Shown here: positions 42,317 through 52,128 of the stretch, piece after piece
Layout of the letters: every line of letters starts with the position of its first letter
Numbering within the stretch: position 1 is the stretch's first letter
Assembly: GCF_041379045.1 (NCBI RefSeq)
Contig: NZ_CP166871.1
Span: 310,001 to 374,000 of the forward strand
DNA from: Thalassotalea ponticola
Lineage (GTDB): Bacteria > Pseudomonadota > Gammaproteobacteria > Enterobacterales > Alteromonadaceae
Length of the DNA: 64,000 nt
Direction of reading: 5' to 3'
Notes under the pieces: generated by a model
What the model saw: only the letters and a program-made list of their open reading frames with translations
Databases searched by the model: none
Told to the model about the DNA's origin: nothing
Made by a program: the position numbers and the translations under genes

Positions 42317-43471
42317 ATGGCAGTGAAAGACCTGTGTGTCGCAGAGTACGATGACATACTCGGGTTGTTGTACGACGCTGCAATTGATGAAAGCTCTTGG
42401 GGAGAGCCGCTTAACCACATCCGCAAAGCGTTAAACGCCAACTACATCACCCTAATTTTGAAGAGTCCGCAAGCCGAAGAGGACGATGACTTAGGGATGA
42501 TGATCTTCGTTGGCGATAACGACGACGGAGACGGTTATGTGAAATATCATCAGTATCAGCACAACCTGACACCTTTTAGAGATTGTGAACCAGATAAAGT
42601 ATTTACTGTTTCTGATGTGATGCCGATGGAAAAGTGGGAGCAAAGTACTTACTTTAAACATTGGTTACCCGACGACGTGTATTACGTATTGTCTACTGAC
42701 ATCAGTACAGGGAATAGCGGACGCTTGCGGTTTCGCGCCACGCGTGCCAAAGAGGCCGGAGACTTTAGTGACTCAGACAAGGCATTTTGTCAGCAATTAA
42801 TTCCGCATCTGCGCCGTGCGTTAAATATTCATAATCAAATCGATCGCAGTTATTCGTTAGGGGTCATGTACACCCAAGCGATAGGGCGCATGTCGACAGC
42901 AACGCTACTTATCGACGAGCACGGTCATGTGATTGATAAAAACGTTTACGCACAAGAGATTTTGGATCGCAAAGACGGTTTGCGGATAACCAACGGCGTT
43001 CTCGAAGCCTGTTCAGGCACTGATAATAAACGCCTTAAAGAGCTGATGAAGCACGCCTTTACCGAATCGGTGGCGAAAAAATCAGACGGCTTACCGGAAG
43101 CGATGTCGATCTCTCGCAATTCCAGTGAAGTTAAGTTAGGCGTCGTTATTGAACCGATTCCGTCGACCACCTGGGCGACCGGGTATGGTCAGCCGACCGC
43201 GGTTGTTTACGTGCGAGATTCTGAGAGCAAATCGAGAACAAGTGCAGATATTGCCAAAAAGTTATTTGATTTAACGCCAGCAGAAACAGCCTTGTCGATG
43301 CAGCTTACCAATGGCTTGTCACTTGAAGAGGCTGCGGAAGAGCTGGGCATTCGACGCAATACGGCACGCGCGCACTTGCGCTCTATTTTTTCGAAAACTG
43401 GCGTTCGTCGTCAAACCGAGCTCGTTCGGCTGTTTTTAAACTCAGTCGCATCGCTTGGATTCTGTCGATAA
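42317..43471 (+). CDS. LuxR-type regulator, TeiR-like by size and context
   Basis: A 384-residue protein with AGGAAG before the ATG. The C-terminal LuxR helix-turn-helix is LFDLTPAETALSMQLTNGLS to KTGVRRQTELVRLFL, with LEEAAEELGIRRNTARAHLR as the recognition part (about residues 317-375). The N-terminal 300 residues contain a PAS-like middle (LLIDEHGHVIDKN). TeiR of Comamonas testosteroni is a LuxR-type steroid regulator of similar length, so a role in inducing this cluster is a sound guess but unproven. Confidence 0.75.
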   Translation: MAVKDLCVAEYDDILGLLYDAAIDESSWGEPLNHIRKALNANYITLILKSPQAEEDDDLGMMIFVGDNDDGDGYVKYHQYQHNLTPFRDCEPDKVFTVSDVMPMEKWEQSTYFKHWLPDDVYYVLSTDISTGNSGRLRFRATRAKEAGDFSDSDKAFCQQLIPHLRRALNIHNQIDRSYSLGVMYTQAIGRMSTATLLIDEHGHVIDKNVYAQEILDRKDGLRITNGVLEACSGTDNKRLKELMKHAFTESVAKKSDGLPEAMSISRNSSEVKLGVVIEPIPSTTWATGYGQPTAVVYVRDSESKSRTSADIAKKLFDLTPAETALSMQLTNGLSLEEAAEELGIRRNTARAHLRSIFSKTGVRRQTELVRLFLNSVASLGFCR

Positions 43472-43591
43472 CCCATCGCTAGATGTGTGAATAGCGATAT
43501 TCACACATCCTTCAATCGTCCATTTGAACGAATCACTGATATTGAGCTAGGCATACAATGAGTTTCATTTGTATTGTACGCAGATATCATT

Positions 43592-44362
43592 ATGACAAGA
43601 GATCTATCAACATCACCAGCTAAAGTTGTGCTAATCACTGGTGGAACTAAGGGAATTGGTGCGGGTATTGCCAAAGCATATTTGGCTCAAGGTGACACGG
43701 TTATCGTTTGTGCTCGCACAGCACCCCAAGCGCCAATTCAAGTCGGTGATGCCAAAGCGCACTTTATCTCAGTTGATCTGAAGTCACTTGACGATATTGA
43801 GCGTTTATTTATGGACATCGAAGAGGGGTTTGGCCGTCTTGATGTGGTGATCAATAACGCGGGTGGTAGTCCAGCAGTCGATGCGGCCGAAGTTTCTCCG
43901 CGCTTTCACGAAAGTATTTTAAAGCTCAACCTAATTGCGCCGTTAAATGTGGCCCAGCAAGCGAATCGGCTGATGCAAAAACAAAACAGCGGTGGCTGTA
44001 TCGTCTTTATCGGCAGTATCAGTGCGTTGCGCCCATCACCGGGTACCGCCGCGTATGGTGCAGCCAAAGCGGGGGTGCTGTCGTTAGTGCAATCACTCGC
44101 TGTTGAATGGGCGCCTAAGGTACGCGTGGTCGCGGTAAGTCCAGGGCTGATAAAAACGGAATTGTCACATCTTCACTACGGTGATGAAAGCGGAATCGCT
44201 CGTGTCGAGCAAACCATTCCACTACAGCGCATGGGCTTACCAGAGGATGTCGCCAACGCGTGTTTGTACGTCTCATCCGAACAAGCGAGCTATGTATCAG
44301 GCAGTAACTTGGTGATTCATGGCGGTGGTGAAAAACCGGCCTTCCTATCATCAAACGACTAA
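43592..44362 (+). CDS. Short-chain dehydrogenase/reductase
   Basis: A 256-residue SDR from the ATG at 43592, six codons inside the longest frame. The classical motifs are all present: TGGTKGIGAGIA for NAD(P), NNAGG, the serine in GSISALRPS and YGAAK. It oxidises or reduces a hydroxyl or keto group. At the head of the side-chain operon it could act on a hydroxysteroid or a beta-hydroxyacyl-CoA. Thirty bases separate it from the MaoC-DUF35 gene, so the operon probably starts here. Confidence 0.85.
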   Translation: MTRDLSTSPAKVVLITGGTKGIGAGIAKAYLAQGDTVIVCARTAPQAPIQVGDAKAHFISVDLKSLDDIERLFMDIEEGFGRLDVVINNAGGSPAVDAAEVSPRFHESILKLNLIAPLNVAQQANRLMQKQNSGGCIVFIGSISALRPSPGTAAYGAAKAGVLSLVQSLAVEWAPKVRVVAVSPGLIKTELSHLHYGDESGIARVEQTIPLQRMGLPEDVANACLYVSSEQASYVSGSNLVIHGGGEKPAFLSSND

Positions 44363-44392
44363 CTCTTATTTAAATCTTAACCAGACAGGAGA

Positions 44393-45376
44393 ATGGCTTT
44401 GGCTGACACAACGTGGTTAAACGACATAAAAAACATGGTGGGTAAACAGTACGGCAAGGTATATGCCTGGGACCACGTTAATCCGGCCATGATCAGACAG
44501 TGGTGTGAGGTAATGGGGGTGACGAACCCGTTATACACCGACGAGAGCTTCGCCAATGACACCGAGTTTGGTGGCATCGTTGCGCCACCGACAATGTTGC
44601 AAGCTTGGTGTATGGAAGGCTTGCACATGAACAATTATCCACCGGGTTCAACCGATGAAAACCCTTATCAAGCACTTAAGTTGTTTGAAGCGCAGGGTTT
44701 TGAAGCCGTTGTTGCGGTTAATTCAGACTTGCATTTTGATCGCTATGTTAGCCTTGGTGAAAAGCTGTATTACACCACTCAACTGACCGATGTGGGTGAT
44801 GAAAAAGTCACCGCACTGGGCACCGGTTATTTTGTCACCTTAACACTGAGCTTCTTTGCCGAACAGGTCGATGGCGATGAGCCGGTTGGCAATTTGTTGT
44901 TTAGAGTGTTTAAGTTTAAACCGCATAAAAAACCAGAGCCGGTCACCACCGATAGTAACGACAGTGCTGTGCCTAAAATTTTGCGTTCTAAACCGGTTAT
45001 CAGCAATGACAATGCGTTTTTTTGGGACGGAGTTGAACAAGGCGAACTGCGCATTCAGCAATGTAATCGCTGCGAAAAACTACAACACCCTCCGGGGCCA
45101 ATTTGTTCTCATTGTCAGCACTTGGAAATGGGTTATATCAAAGCGTCGGGCAAGGGGCACATTTATTCATTTGTGATCATGCACTACCCTGAGGTGCCGC
45201 CATTTGATTACCCCAATCCGATCGGTTTGATCGAGCTTGACGAAGGCGTGCGCATTGTCGCGCAATTAACGGGGATCAAACGCGACGATATTCGTATTGG
45301 CAAAGCGGTGCAAGTGACGTTTGAGAAGTTTGATGGGGACTTAACCTTGCCACTATTTACAGCAGCGCAGAATTAA
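44393..45376 (+). CDS. ChsH2-like MaoC hydratase/DUF35 protein
   Basis: A 327-residue two-domain protein. The N-terminal half is a MaoC-like hotdog domain (IRQWCEVMGVTNPLYTD, FGGIVAPPTMLQAW), lacking the D-x4-H catalytic pair. The C-terminal part is DUF35: a zinc ribbon CNRCEKL / CSHC near residue 223 and an OB fold (GKGHIYSFVIMHYPEVPPFD). In actinobacterial cholesterol breakdown ChsH2 pairs with ChsH1 for hydration, and its DUF35 domain activates the aldolase Ltp2. Both partners are encoded 1.1-1.5 kb downstream. That match of three genes makes this assignment firm. Confidence 0.88.
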   Translation: MALADTTWLNDIKNMVGKQYGKVYAWDHVNPAMIRQWCEVMGVTNPLYTDESFANDTEFGGIVAPPTMLQAWCMEGLHMNNYPPGSTDENPYQALKLFEAQGFEAVVAVNSDLHFDRYVSLGEKLYYTTQLTDVGDEKVTALGTGYFVTLTLSFFAEQVDGDEPVGNLLFRVFKFKPHKKPEPVTTDSNDSAVPKILRSKPVISNDNAFFWDGVEQGELRIQQCNRCEKLQHPPGPICSHCQHLEMGYIKASGKGHIYSFVIMHYPEVPPFDYPNPIGLIELDEGVRIVAQLTGIKRDDIRIGKAVQVTFEKFDGDLTLPLFTAAQN

Positions 45377-45387
45377 GGGGTTTTTTT

Positions 45388-46491
45388 ATGGATTTTCAAT
45401 TAAGCGAAGATCAAAACGCGATTGCGGATATGGCCAACGGCTTATTTGCCGATTTTTGTTCAGACGAACAGTTATTGGCGTATAGCGAAGCTAACAAAAC
45501 GGTTATGGACGACGCGTGGCAAGCGGCCAAAGACACAGGCTTGCACAACTTATTGGTACCGGAGTCGCTAGGCGGCAGTGGTCTTGGTATGCAAGAGCTT
45601 ATGGTTGTGCTGGTCGCACAAGGTCGCAACTTAGCGCAAGTGCCGTTGTGGCGCAATCAAGTGGCCATCTCATTACTCGCGCCCTATATGCCAGAAGGCC
45701 TGCAACCGCTACTTGAACGCGCTAGTGTTGCCGAGGATATGATCACGATTGCCACGGCTCAACACCAGCAATCGAGAGGCTTGAACCTGACCTTATCAGC
45801 ACAGGGAACTGTATCGGGTACCAGTATTGCCGTCGCTGACGTTGATATGTGCCGTTATGCATTACTACCTGCCAAGCAAGCTGATAAACAAGTGTTGGTA
45901 CTTGTTGATCTCAAAGCTGAACAGGTGACTGCAGTTGAGGGAGTAATGACCCATGGTGGTACGGTAGCGGATATTCAATGCGACGGTGTAGAACCCTTGG
46001 TTGTGCTTAGTGAAGACTCTGTTAAGCAATTAAATTGCTGGATCATTGCCTGCTACGCTGCATTGCAAGTTGGTGTCAGCGAGCGTCAATTGGAACGCAC
46101 GGTTGAATACGTCAGTGAGCGTGTCCAGTTTGACCGTCCTATTGGCTCATTTCAAGCAGTACAAATGAGCTTAGCTGATTGTCATATTAGCGCCGAAGCC
46201 TTGCGTACCTGCTTATGGCAACTTTGTTATCGCATCGATGCCGGACTGCCTTGTCAATCAGAAGCGCTAGCCACGGCCTATCACGCATGTGAAACCGGTC
46301 ATATTGTCGGTCATAAAGCACAGCATGTTCACGGTGGCTTTGGCGTTGATATCAGTTATCCAATGTATCGCTTTTTGTATTGGAGCAGAGAAATCAGCGC
46401 AGGCTTAGGTGGCAGCCGAGCTGCCCTAGAGGAATTGGGGCAATGGTTGGGCGATAACGATGTATTAGGATGGAAGTATGACTTGGAATAA
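45388..46491 (+). CDS. Acyl-CoA dehydrogenase, steroid side-chain type (small-subunit-like)
   Basis: A 367-residue FAD-dependent dehydrogenase. LLVPESLGGSGLGMQELMVV near 58 and the C-terminal VHGGFGVDISYPMYRFLYWS fit the group. Steroid acyl-CoA dehydrogenases are commonly alpha2beta2 complexes of two different chains (ChsE1-ChsE2). This one has the features of the chain that lacks the full active site, and its partner could be the gene at 48097. It introduces the double bond in the side-chain CoA ester. Lies between the ChsH2-like and ChsH1-like genes, as in the igr-type arrangement. Confidence 0.8.
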   Translation: MDFQLSEDQNAIADMANGLFADFCSDEQLLAYSEANKTVMDDAWQAAKDTGLHNLLVPESLGGSGLGMQELMVVLVAQGRNLAQVPLWRNQVAISLLAPYMPEGLQPLLERASVAEDMITIATAQHQQSRGLNLTLSAQGTVSGTSIAVADVDMCRYALLPAKQADKQVLVLVDLKAEQVTAVEGVMTHGGTVADIQCDGVEPLVVLSEDSVKQLNCWIIACYAALQVGVSERQLERTVEYVSERVQFDRPIGSFQAVQMSLADCHISAEALRTCLWQLCYRIDAGLPCQSEALATAYHACETGHIVGHKAQHVHGGFGVDISYPMYRFLYWSREISAGLGGSRAALEELGQWLGDNDVLGWKYDLE

Positions 46492-46909
46492 CAAGGTAAA
46501 CATTGAGCAATTGACAGTTGGTGCCGAGTTACCTGTCGTCGAAGTACCGATAACCACGACATTAATTACTTCGGGTGCTATTGCTACACGCGATTATTTT
46601 CCTGGGCATCACGACAAAGATGCGGCACAAGCGTTAGGTTCACCGCATGTTTTTATGAATATTTTAACAACGTCTGCGCTAGTGCAGCGTTATGTGGAAG
46701 ACTGGGCTGGTGCGGCGACTCGCTTTGAAGACATTAAAGTCAAACTTGGCGCACCGAATTACCCAGGCGATACGATGACTTTTAAGGGCGTTATCGAGGC
46801 CATTGATATAGCGGCTAAGCGCATTGAGGTTACGGTCAAAGGTAATAACGGATTAGGTAATCACGTTACCAGTAATGTCACATTCTCACTTGCAACAACA
46901 GGATTATAG
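46478..46909 (+). CDS. ChsH1-like MaoC enoyl-CoA hydratase
   Basis: A 143-residue single hotdog domain. ATRDYFPGHHDKDAA holds the catalytic Asp39 and His44 (D-x4-H), typical of MaoC hydratases. With ChsH2 it would add water across the double bond made by the dehydrogenase, giving the 17-hydroxy-C22-CoA intermediate. The start overlaps the preceding stop by 14 bases and the thiolase-like gene begins two bases after its end, showing tight coupling. Confidence 0.86.
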   Translation: MTWNNKVNIEQLTVGAELPVVEVPITTTLITSGAIATRDYFPGHHDKDAAQALGSPHVFMNILTTSALVQRYVEDWAGAATRFEDIKVKLGAPNYPGDTMTFKGVIEAIDIAAKRIEVTVKGNNGLGNHVTSNVTFSLATTGL

Positions 46910-46911
46910 CC

Positions 46912-48096
46912 ATGGGTGATACGATTGGAGGAAAAACAGCCGTAGTAGGTATTGGTCAAACCGAATTCTCAAAAAACTCAGGCCGTACCGAGTTGCGCTT
47001 AGCTTTAGAGGCGACCCTTGCTGCATTAGACGACGCGGGCATTGACCCGAGTGAAGTTGATGGCTTTGCCAGCTACTCGGTTGATAAGGTTCCCGAATAC
47101 GAAATTGCCCGTTTATTGGGCTGCAAAGAGGTAAACTTTTTCTCGCAGGTACCACACGGCGGTGGTGCAGCTTGTGCACCCTTGATGCATGCCGCGATGG
47201 CAATTATGACCGGTGCAGCTAAAACCGTGGTTGTTTATCGCGCGATGAATGAGCGCTCTTGGTATCGCTTTGGCAGTGGCAATTATGGTTTTAACGACAC
47301 GCCAATTGTGCAAAACGTGAGCTATGGCTGGTACATGCCACATGGTTTTCACACGCCTGCCGCGTGGATAGGTATGTTTGCCCAGCGATACATGCATGAA
47401 TACGGTGCGACCACACAAGACTTTGGTCATATTTCGGTTGCCGCACGCGATTTTGCGGCCACTAACCCAGATGCATTTTTTTATCAAAAGCCAATTACTT
47501 TGGAAGAGCATCAACAAAGCCGATGGATTTGTGAGCCCCTGCGTTTATTAGATTGTTGTCAAGAATCTGATGGCGCTGTAGCTATGGTGATTACCAGTGC
47601 CGAGCGAGCTAAAGACTTGCGCCAAAAGCCGGTGTATATCAGAGGTGCGGCACAAGGTATCGCCCCGGGTCAACAAGAAATGACCTCGTTTTATCGCGAT
47701 TCGATTACCGGCTTGCCAGAAATGGGCGTGGTAGCAAACACCTTATACAAACAGTCACAATTGACACCTGCCGATATACAAACGGCGATTTTATATGATC
47801 ATTTTACCCCATTTGTGTTACCTCAACTCGAGGAGTTTGGCTTTTGTCAACGCGGTGAGGCCAAAGACTTTGTCCGAGATCAACAACACGCTCGACATGG
47901 CTCGTTACCGATAAACCCTCATGGCGGCCAAATTGGTGAGGCCTACATACACGGTATGAACGGTATTGCCGAGGGGGTGCGTCAGGTTCGTCATAGCGCG
48001 GTAAACCAAGTGGCCAATGTTGAAAATGTACTCGTAACCGCAGGCACGGGCGTACCAACCAGCGGATTGATTTTAAGTGATAGTGAGGGTGAATAA
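46912..48096 (+). CDS. Ltp2-like steroid side-chain aldolase (SCP2-thiolase family)
   Basis: A 394-residue protein of the lipid-transfer/SCP2 thiolase group: TAVVGIGQTEFSKNSGRTEL at the start, HGGGAACAPLMHAAMA in the middle, and NPHGGQIGEAYIHGMNGI then LVTAGTGVPTSGLIL at the end. Ltp2 and the proteobacterial Sal1 are not true thiolases: they carry out a retro-aldol release of propionyl-CoA from the C17 side chain and need the DUF35 domain of ChsH2. The presence of that partner in the same operon supports the assignment. Confidence 0.86.
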   Translation: MGDTIGGKTAVVGIGQTEFSKNSGRTELRLALEATLAALDDAGIDPSEVDGFASYSVDKVPEYEIARLLGCKEVNFFSQVPHGGGAACAPLMHAAMAIMTGAAKTVVVYRAMNERSWYRFGSGNYGFNDTPIVQNVSYGWYMPHGFHTPAAWIGMFAQRYMHEYGATTQDFGHISVAARDFAATNPDAFFYQKPITLEEHQQSRWICEPLRLLDCCQESDGAVAMVITSAERAKDLRQKPVYIRGAAQGIAPGQQEMTSFYRDSITGLPEMGVVANTLYKQSQLTPADIQTAILYDHFTPFVLPQLEEFGFCQRGEAKDFVRDQQHARHGSLPINPHGGQIGEAYIHGMNGIAEGVRQVRHSAVNQVANVENVLVTAGTGVPTSGLILSDSEGE

Positions 48097-49263
48097 ATGT
48101 TTGTTGATTTAACACCAGAACAAAAGCAACTGCGGATAAAAATTCGCGATTATTTCACCGAACTGATGACGCCAGAGTTGCGTTTATCACTGCGTGGTAG
48201 TGAGGGTGGCGATACCTTTCGCAAGGTGATTCGTCAAATGGGCAAAGATGGCTGGTTAGCCGTTGGCTGGCCAAAAGAACACGGCGGCCAGGGATATACG
48301 GCCACCGAACAATTGATCTTCTTTGAAGAAGCCAATATTGCTGGAGCACCTTTGCCATTTGTGACCATCAGCACCGTAGGGCCATCGCTGATGAGCTTTG
48401 GCAGTGAAAAGCAAAAACAAATGTTTTTGCCCGGTATTGCCCAAGGCGAAATTCACTTTGCTATCGGTTATTCAGAGCCGGGTGCCGGTTCGGATTTAGC
48501 AACCTTAAAAACCCACGCCAAGCTCGATGGTGACCAATTTATTGTCAATGGCAATAAACTGTGGACCTCAGGCGCTAACGAAGCGGACTACATTTGGCTA
48601 GCGGCTCGCACTGACATGGATCAAGCGCGCCATAAAGGTATATCGATAATGATTGTTGATACCAAGGCCGATGGTTTTTCTCATACTATGATCCCGACCT
48701 GTTCAAATAGTACAACGGCGACCTATTACGATAACGTGCATGTGCCTAAAGACATGTTGGTGGGTGAGTTACACGGCGGCTGGAAGCTTATTACCGCGCA
48801 ACTCAATCACGAGCGACTAGGCCTAGGTTCTTGGTCGGATAAAGTGGTCGGTTTGTATAAGCGGGTATTACTGTGGGCAAAGAGCGAAGATGAGTACGGT
48901 AACCGAGCTATCGATAAAGCCTGGGTACGCTCATCGTTGGCAGAGTGTTATGCGCGTTTAGAAGCGATGCGATTAATTAACTTTCGCATTGCTGCCGACT
49001 TAGAACGAGGTCACATGGATGTAGGACTGGCCTCGACGACTAAGGTTTATGGCTCTGAATCTGCGATCGAAATCTTACGTCGGTTAATTGATATCGTTGG
49101 TGCCAACTCGTTAGTGCAGCAAGGCTCCGCCGCAGCATTTTTACTGGGCGAACTTGAATATGAAGTTCGCGCCTCTGTGACCGTTACGTTTGGTGGTGGT
49201 ACCAATGAAATTCAACGGGAGCTGATTGCTCAGCTCGGTATGAAATTACCGCGCACACGTTAA
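48097..49263 (+). CDS. Acyl-CoA dehydrogenase (large-subunit-like)
   Basis: A 388-residue FAD-dependent acyl-CoA dehydrogenase. Key blocks are GWPKEHGGQGYTATEQLIF, FAIGYSEPGAGSDLATLKT, GNKLWTSGANEADYIWLAAR and the end TVTFGGGTNEIQRELIAQLG. It begins at the base after the aldolase stop codon. In this setting it would be one chain of an alpha2beta2 steroid-CoA dehydrogenase, most likely with the gene at 45388 or with one of the two that follow. Confidence 0.85.
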   Translation: MFVDLTPEQKQLRIKIRDYFTELMTPELRLSLRGSEGGDTFRKVIRQMGKDGWLAVGWPKEHGGQGYTATEQLIFFEEANIAGAPLPFVTISTVGPSLMSFGSEKQKQMFLPGIAQGEIHFAIGYSEPGAGSDLATLKTHAKLDGDQFIVNGNKLWTSGANEADYIWLAARTDMDQARHKGISIMIVDTKADGFSHTMIPTCSNSTTATYYDNVHVPKDMLVGELHGGWKLITAQLNHERLGLGSWSDKVVGLYKRVLLWAKSEDEYGNRAIDKAWVRSSLAECYARLEAMRLINFRIAADLERGHMDVGLASTTKVYGSESAIEILRRLIDIVGANSLVQQGSAAAFLLGELEYEVRASVTVTFGGGTNEIQRELIAQLGMKLPRTR

Positions 49264-49273
49264 GGAATTGACT

Positions 49274-50473
49274 ATGAGTATTGAAACATTTCAACAACAA
49301 ACCCGTGCTTGGTTAGAGCAACACTGTCCTCCTTCGATGAGAACACCTATTCCTGACGGAGAATTAGTGTGGGGTGGCAGTCACATTGAGTTTGTCAATG
49401 AAGATCAACAGCGCTGGTTTGAAGCGATGCGTGACAAAGGTTGGTTCTGTCCTGCTTGGCCAAAAGAATACGGCGGCGGTGGTCTAAGCGCTGAACAGGT
49501 TAAAGTGCTGGAAAATGAGATGCGCCGGTTAGGCTGTCGTCCGCCGCAAATTAACCTCGGTATATGGATGCTCGGTCCTGTGCTCTTAGAACACGGCAGC
49601 GAACAACAAAAACAGCGATTTTTAACGCCAATGGCACAAGGTAAGGTGCGCTGGTGTCAGGGGTTTAGCGAACCAAATGCCGGCTCTGATTTAGCTAATA
49701 TTCGCACGACTGCCGAGGATATGGGTGATCACTACCTTGTTAATGGTAGCAAAATATGGACGTCGTACGGCGATAAGTCGGATATGATGTACGGCGTTTT
49801 TCGCACCGACAAATCGGCGTCTAAGCACGCTGGCATAAGTTTGCTAGTACTCGATATGAACAGCGAGGGGATAACGGTTCGTCCTATCGATTTGATCGCC
49901 GGTAAATCGGCGTTTTGTGAAGTGTTCTTTGACAACGTTAAAGTGCCCAAAGATCATTTGATAGGTGAACAAAACAACGGTTGGACATTAGCCAAGCAGT
50001 TGTTGCAGCACGAGCGTATGGCGATGTCTAAATTTGGTGAGTTTACCTTACCGACGCACTTCCCATTAGCACCGGCCATTAATCAGTATATGGACGATGC
50101 TCAAGTGGGTAAAGACAACGCCTTAGTACAACAGGCAGTGGCTTGTATGATGGAAGAGGAAGCATTTCATTTGACTTCACAGCGGATGAAAGACGAAATG
50201 ATTGCCCGTCAACACAACCCAGGATTGATGTCGATAATGAAATTGGTGCATACCGAGCAAGAGAAAGTGAAGTTTGAACTGCTGTTGGATCTATATGGCT
50301 TTAACGCGCTCGGTGAAAGCGGTTCGCCGTTTTCTGATAACGAACTATTGATGACCAAAGGCTGGTTAAACAGCTTTACCCAAACTATCGCTGGAGGTTC
50401 CTCTGAAATTCAGCTCAACGTTATTGCTAAACGGGTATTGGAGCTTCCCGATAGTAAGCAAGGAGGTAAATAA
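49274..50473 (+). CDS. Acyl-CoA dehydrogenase (large-subunit-like)
   Basis: A 399-residue FAD-dependent dehydrogenase from the ATG at 49274. PAWPKEYGGGGLSAEQVKVL, CQGFSEPNAGSDLANIRTT, GSKIWTSYGDKSDMMYGVFR and the C-terminal AGGSSEIQLNVIAKRVLELP mark it. Slightly longer N-terminus than its neighbour at 48097. With the following gene it forms the usual adjacent pair of unlike chains. It may act on a longer side-chain intermediate or on ring-remnant CoA esters. Confidence 0.85.
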   Translation: MSIETFQQQTRAWLEQHCPPSMRTPIPDGELVWGGSHIEFVNEDQQRWFEAMRDKGWFCPAWPKEYGGGGLSAEQVKVLENEMRRLGCRPPQINLGIWMLGPVLLEHGSEQQKQRFLTPMAQGKVRWCQGFSEPNAGSDLANIRTTAEDMGDHYLVNGSKIWTSYGDKSDMMYGVFRTDKSASKHAGISLLVLDMNSEGITVRPIDLIAGKSAFCEVFFDNVKVPKDHLIGEQNNGWTLAKQLLQHERMAMSKFGEFTLPTHFPLAPAINQYMDDAQVGKDNALVQQAVACMMEEEAFHLTSQRMKDEMIARQHNPGLMSIMKLVHTEQEKVKFELLLDLYGFNALGESGSPFSDNELLMTKGWLNSFTQTIAGGSSEIQLNVIAKRVLELPDSKQGGK

Positions 50474-50475
50474 GC

Positions 50476-51618
50476 ATGCTAGTTTACAATGAAGAAGAGC
50501 GTATGTTAGCCGATTCTGCAGAGGAATTTATTCAAGACTTAAGTCCCATTTCGGCGCAACGTGCCCTTAGAGATGAGCATGTCAGTTTGGGTTTTTCAGC
50601 TGATACTTGGGGTGAAATGATCAATATGGGCTGGCCTGCGATGCCATTTGCCGAACAATACGGTGGGTTAGACTACAGTTGCAAAGGGTTAACCGCGATT
50701 TTTGAGCAAATTGGCGTTAATTTGTGTGCAGCACCCATGCTCAGCTCAGTAATCTTGGCGGGCTGTACCATTGAGCGTTGCGCACTTGATGCACACAAAG
50801 AACATTATCTACCGAGTATTATTGACGGACAGTTGCGACTCGCTCTAGCGTTTGATGAAGGGCGTCTGCACGCACCAGAGCGCATTGCAAGTGACTATGT
50901 AAAAACGGCCAATGGCTACCAGTTGTCTGGACACAAAACCATGGTAATCGATGGTATCGACGCCGATGCCTACCTTATTGTCGCTAAACACTGTGACAAT
51001 GATAATGACTTCGCTGTGTTTTATGTTCCTGCTGATACCTTGGGCTTAACGGTAACAAAACTTAATTTAATCGACAGCCGAAATTATGCACAGTTGATTT
51101 TTGATGGTATTGAATTACCCGATAGTGCGAAAATAAGTGGGGAAGATTTCGATATATTGCAATTGCAACAAACGCTCGATATAGGGCGATGTTGTATTGC
51201 CGCTGAAATTCTCGGTAGTTGTCAGAACTTATTCGACATGACCATAGACTATCTAAAAACTCGCGTTCAATTTGATGCCCCTATTGGTTCATTCCAAGCG
51301 CTGCAGCACCGAGCGGCATGGATGTTTACCGAACTTGAATTGGCGCGGAGCTGTGTTTTACATGCAGCCCAATCACTCGATGAAGGCAAAGCAGGTCAAA
51401 TAGACGCTGACAAGGTCGCTAAAGCCGTTAGCTTGGCGATGTATAAAGTGTCGGTTATGGCTGATAAGGTGACATCTGAAGCGGTGCAATTACACGGCGG
51501 CATTGGTGTTACTGATGAATTAGATATTGGTTTATTACTGAAGCGGATTCGCGTTGCGCAGGCGATTCTTGGTGACCGCGCTTATCATCAAAACCGATAT
51601 AGCCATATCGTCCTGTAA
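50476..51618 (+). CDS. Acyl-CoA dehydrogenase (small-subunit-like), last gene of cluster
   Basis: A 380-residue acyl-CoA dehydrogenase starting two bases after the previous stop with an AGGAGG site overlapping that gene's end. MPFAEQYGGLDYSCKGLTAI and VQLHGGIGVTDELDIGLLLK are family blocks. The chain resembles the one at 45388 in lacking some FAD contacts of the large type, so the pair 49274/50476 probably makes one alpha2beta2 enzyme. No clear terminator follows; the rRNA promoters start about 210 bases on. Confidence 0.83.
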   Translation: MLVYNEEERMLADSAEEFIQDLSPISAQRALRDEHVSLGFSADTWGEMINMGWPAMPFAEQYGGLDYSCKGLTAIFEQIGVNLCAAPMLSSVILAGCTIERCALDAHKEHYLPSIIDGQLRLALAFDEGRLHAPERIASDYVKTANGYQLSGHKTMVIDGIDADAYLIVAKHCDNDNDFAVFYVPADTLGLTVTKLNLIDSRNYAQLIFDGIELPDSAKISGEDFDILQLQQTLDIGRCCIAAEILGSCQNLFDMTIDYLKTRVQFDAPIGSFQALQHRAAWMFTELELARSCVLHAAQSLDEGKAGQIDADKVAKAVSLAMYKVSVMADKVTSEAVQLHGGIGVTDELDIGLLLKRIRVAQAILGDRAYHQNRYSHIVL

Positions 51619-51830
51619 TCATAGCTACGGCAAAAAGTTCAGCAGACCCTATCGACAACAAAAGCGAATATCGACTTTTGTTGTCGGTAAACAATCCACC
51701 TTAGAGTATGGAAATGTTGCATTTTTGTGGGCGTTTTGTTGCTTTCAGGTTGTATTATAAGTCAACAAAGTATTATCTGTACATTAATTGCTCGAACGGG
51801 CCTTTTTTTCAGTTTTTTAGCAAAAAACAG

Positions 51831-51858
51831 TTGACCCCTTCGCAAAAATCCCTAAAAT
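51831..51858 (+). promoter_or_regulatory. rRNA promoter P1
   Basis: TTGACC (51831-51836), 16-base spacer, TAAAAT (51853-51858), then a GC-rich GCGC discriminator as expected for stringent control. AT-rich sequence upstream could act as an UP element. Confidence 0.8.
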
Positions 51859-52026
51859 GCGCATCCACTTCAACGGCACAGGCCAACGGGGTAAACAGTA
51901 GGAAATACCTACTAGACCGAATCAAATTGAGATAAGGTCGGTTTTGATAAGTTAAGTCAGAGAACATCGAGCTTAACGGTCAACAAAACGCTTGAAAATG
52001 TTTTTGAAAAAACTTTCAAAAAGCGG

Positions 52027-52054
52027 TTGACATCAAAACTCAGATGCGTAGAAT
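52027..52054 (+). promoter_or_regulatory. rRNA promoter P2
   Basis: TTGACA (52027-52032), 16-base spacer, TAGAAT (52049-52054), followed by GCGCATCCGC, almost the same discriminator as P1. Confidence 0.82.
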
Positions 52055-52128
52055 GCGCATCCGCTTTCAACGAAAAGCAACGCCAACAACGAGTGCGATT
52101 GATTGGCTTCGATTCATTAAGAATCGGT

